From Candidatus Gerdarchaeota archaeon (GTDB lineage: Archaea > Asgardarchaeota > Heimdallarchaeia > JABLTI01), in the NCBI GenBank assembly GCA_016839405.1, contig JAEOUJ010000403.1, positions 1-5,630 of the forward strand: a DNA stretch of 5,630 nt. Reading direction: 5' to 3'. The position numbers and the translations under genes were made by a program. Below, one piece after another: positions 4,363-5,630 of this stretch (the first letter of the stretch is position 1; every line of letters begins with the position of its first letter). The notes below the pieces were generated by a model. It had not been told where the DNA came from and did not search any database. It saw nothing but the letters and a program-made list of their open reading frames with translations.

Positions 4363-5630
4363 TTATTTATTGTAAATAACCTCTTGCATTACAAAATTGA
4401 TTAGCTCCTCAAAATCACCAATTTTACTTTCATAATAGACATCTGGTTGCACACGAACTGCTTCATTAGAATGTCCACTATAATCAATGCCCATAGCAGG
4501 AGTAAATCTCATTACAATTTTTGAATTTGGTAATACATAATAAATAGGCCCATAACTGATACCATCTCCTCCACTTTGTGTGCCATACATTTTACCAAAC
4601 TTTGTTTCTTTACAGAAAAGAGAAAATGCATCTGTAGCAGAGAAGGAATTCCCATCAATTAAAATGACAATTTTACCCTTAAAATCGATCTCATTTGTTG
4701 GTTCCACAGTATGTGTAAAATCGTATATAGTATAATCATCTGTTTTTACTTCTGGTGGTAAGTAATCAAAGGATTCCTTTGGAACTATAGTATCCAAACC
4801 TTTTGAATTTTTCAAGTATAGGTTAACAAGACCTCCTTTTCTATAAGCTACAAACATTTTACTTACTAATTTTTCTCGTATTAAAGGAGCAATCACATTT
4901 TTTATCCAAACACGATAACTTCCACCCATATTTCCCCTTACATCAAGAATAAGAAAGTCATACTCTTCTATTTTCTTATAGAAAGAAATTAACAAATCTT
5001 GACGTTCATCCATGTACTTATCCATAAATGATTGTAACCACAAATATCCAATCCTTCTTTCAGGCCAGATTCTGATTCGAATTCCTTCTACTGGATAATC
5101 ATTTATATTCTCTCCTAATGGTTCTTTAGTAGTTTTGAATTTTACTTTCTTTTTTTCACCTGTAATTGTTTGAATAGTGAAAATTGCATCAGCTCCAAAT
5201 TGTCTAGGATTGATTGTCCATCGATAACACTTCTGTCGTTTTGTATCCCAATCAAGAAAATCAGTTTCATAGGCAGTTTTTATTGCATCATCTATTGGAA
5301 TATCATTTGCAGCCAATATTTTTGAGTTTAAACCATATTTTTCTTGCCAAGAGTCTAATCCATCAACAATAAGATAATCACCTTTGGTATAGGCAATTAC
5401 TACTTCATAATTCTGTAGAAATCTTTGCTTATAGTGATTCTCTAAAATTGGTTGCCAGTAATCGTAAGCTTCTTTCACCTCTTTTGTAAAAATCGATTTA
5501 TGTGGTTCTACATGTTGATGCGAACTATCTTCTTGGAAGCTCCAAGCGATTTTTTCTGGCATACGGATATCAGTATGGCGATTTTGCAAGGCAATTATCG
5601 CATCCCAAAAAATATCTAAGAACTCATTAA
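4363..5630 (-). CDS. S41-family peptidase paralogue, 5' end beyond the window (partial)
   Basis: The frame is open to the window edge, giving 421 visible residues; comparison with the left copy puts about 72 N-terminal residues outside. A TTG at 5589-5587 is not the start: it is the Leu of ALQNRHT, and the 13 codons before it (NEFLDIFWDAIIA) match EYLEIFFDAVTA of the paralogue. In visible numbering, His18 (QNRHT) is the catalytic-His position. A PDZ-like stretch runs from about 103 to 168, LILDVRGNMGG is 226-236, and the nucleophile is Ser330 in NSFSAT. The turn GTQSGGDG has Asp where CtpA/Prc have Lys, and contains no Lys at all. Glu389 and RVQPDVYYES complete the site. By eye, about half of the last 120 residues are identical to the left copy, so this is an old tandem duplication with both copies apparently intact. 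A signal peptide cannot be judged. It ends in a T-run terminator. Confidence 0.87.
   Translation of the reverse strand, partial: NEFLDIFWDAIIALQNRHTDIRMPEKIAWSFQEDSSHQHVEPHKSIFTKEVKEAYDYWQPILENHYKQRFLQNYEVVIAYTKGDYLIVDGLDSWQEKYGLNSKILAANDIPIDDAIKTAYETDFLDWDTKRQKCYRWTINPRQFGADAIFTIQTITGEKKKVKFKTTKEPLGENINDYPVEGIRIRIWPERRIGYLWLQSFMDKYMDERQDLLISFYKKIEEYDFLILDVRGNMGGSYRVWIKNVIAPLIREKLVSKMFVAYRKGGLVNLYLKNSKGLDTIVPKESFDYLPPEVKTDDYTIYDFTHTVEPTNEIDFKGKIVILIDGNSFSATDAFSLFCKETKFGKMYGTQSGGDGISYGPIYYVLPNSKIVMRFTPAMGIDYSGHSNEAVRVQPDVYYESKIGDFEELINFVMQEVIYNK

Noticed and set aside
2775..5630. Ser-Lys dyad (CtpA/Prc-type) assignment for the S41 pair
   Set aside because: Ungapped alignment from the nucleophile puts Glu or Asp at the Lys position. 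The nearby Lys432 of the left copy is two residues off and is Gly in the paralogue.
1..5630. CRISPR array, insertion sequence, integrase or attachment site
   Set aside because: No regularly spaced direct repeats, transposase or integrase motifs, or terminal inverted repeats were seen. The only large-scale repeat is the diverged S41 gene pair.

Overview
The window is a strongly A+T-rich stretch of an archaeal chromosome. The best evidence is the tryptophanyl-tRNA synthetase at the left end. It is the archaeal/eukaryotic form: HIGS and KMSKS signatures, a GGRDT..EEQ..LGG block, and a CKSG...CGECK C-terminal segment. Box-A-like TATA elements before several genes, oligo-T tracts after gene ends and at least one start with no Shine-Dalgarno (SD) sequence fit the same reading. 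A low-GC mesophilic archaeon is likely, possibly of the Asgard group, but the lineage cannot be fixed from this sequence.

Layout, left to right. Positions 1-69 hold only the 3' flank of trpS with a small inverted repeat. trpS runs leftward (70-1185) from a TTG codon behind a strong SD. The 194-base leader region (1186-1379) is the most interesting part. On the trpS strand it holds a TATA-like box, then a 16-codon open frame with two Trp codons (1247-1297), then a CCTCC that can pair with the GGAGG of the trpS ribosome binding site. This is the layout expected of a Trp-responsive translational attenuator, though it is inferred from one sequence. Next comes an unrecognised soluble helical protein (1380-2141, leftward). 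It is divergent from a flavodoxin-fold protein (2240-2719, rightward), and the two share a very symmetrical A+T-rich promoter made of back-to-back TATA boxes.

The right half holds two tandem leftward paralogues of the S41 (tail-specific/tricorn-core) peptidase clan: a complete one (2775-4271) and one whose N-terminus lies beyond the right edge (4363 to the end). Both keep the Ser nucleophile, the N-terminal His and a C-terminal Glu of the Ser-His-Glu type. Both lack the lysine of the Ser-Lys (CtpA/Prc) type. The complete copy has no signal peptide, so it probably acts in the cytoplasm. Between the copies lie an oligo-T terminator, a TATA-like box and an SD, so the downstream copy seems to have its own transcription start.

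The window does not look like one pathway. It is a housekeeping aminoacyl-tRNA synthetase next to a small redox/unknown pair and a duplicated peptidase locus. I see no mobile element, CRISPR array, rRNA or tRNA.
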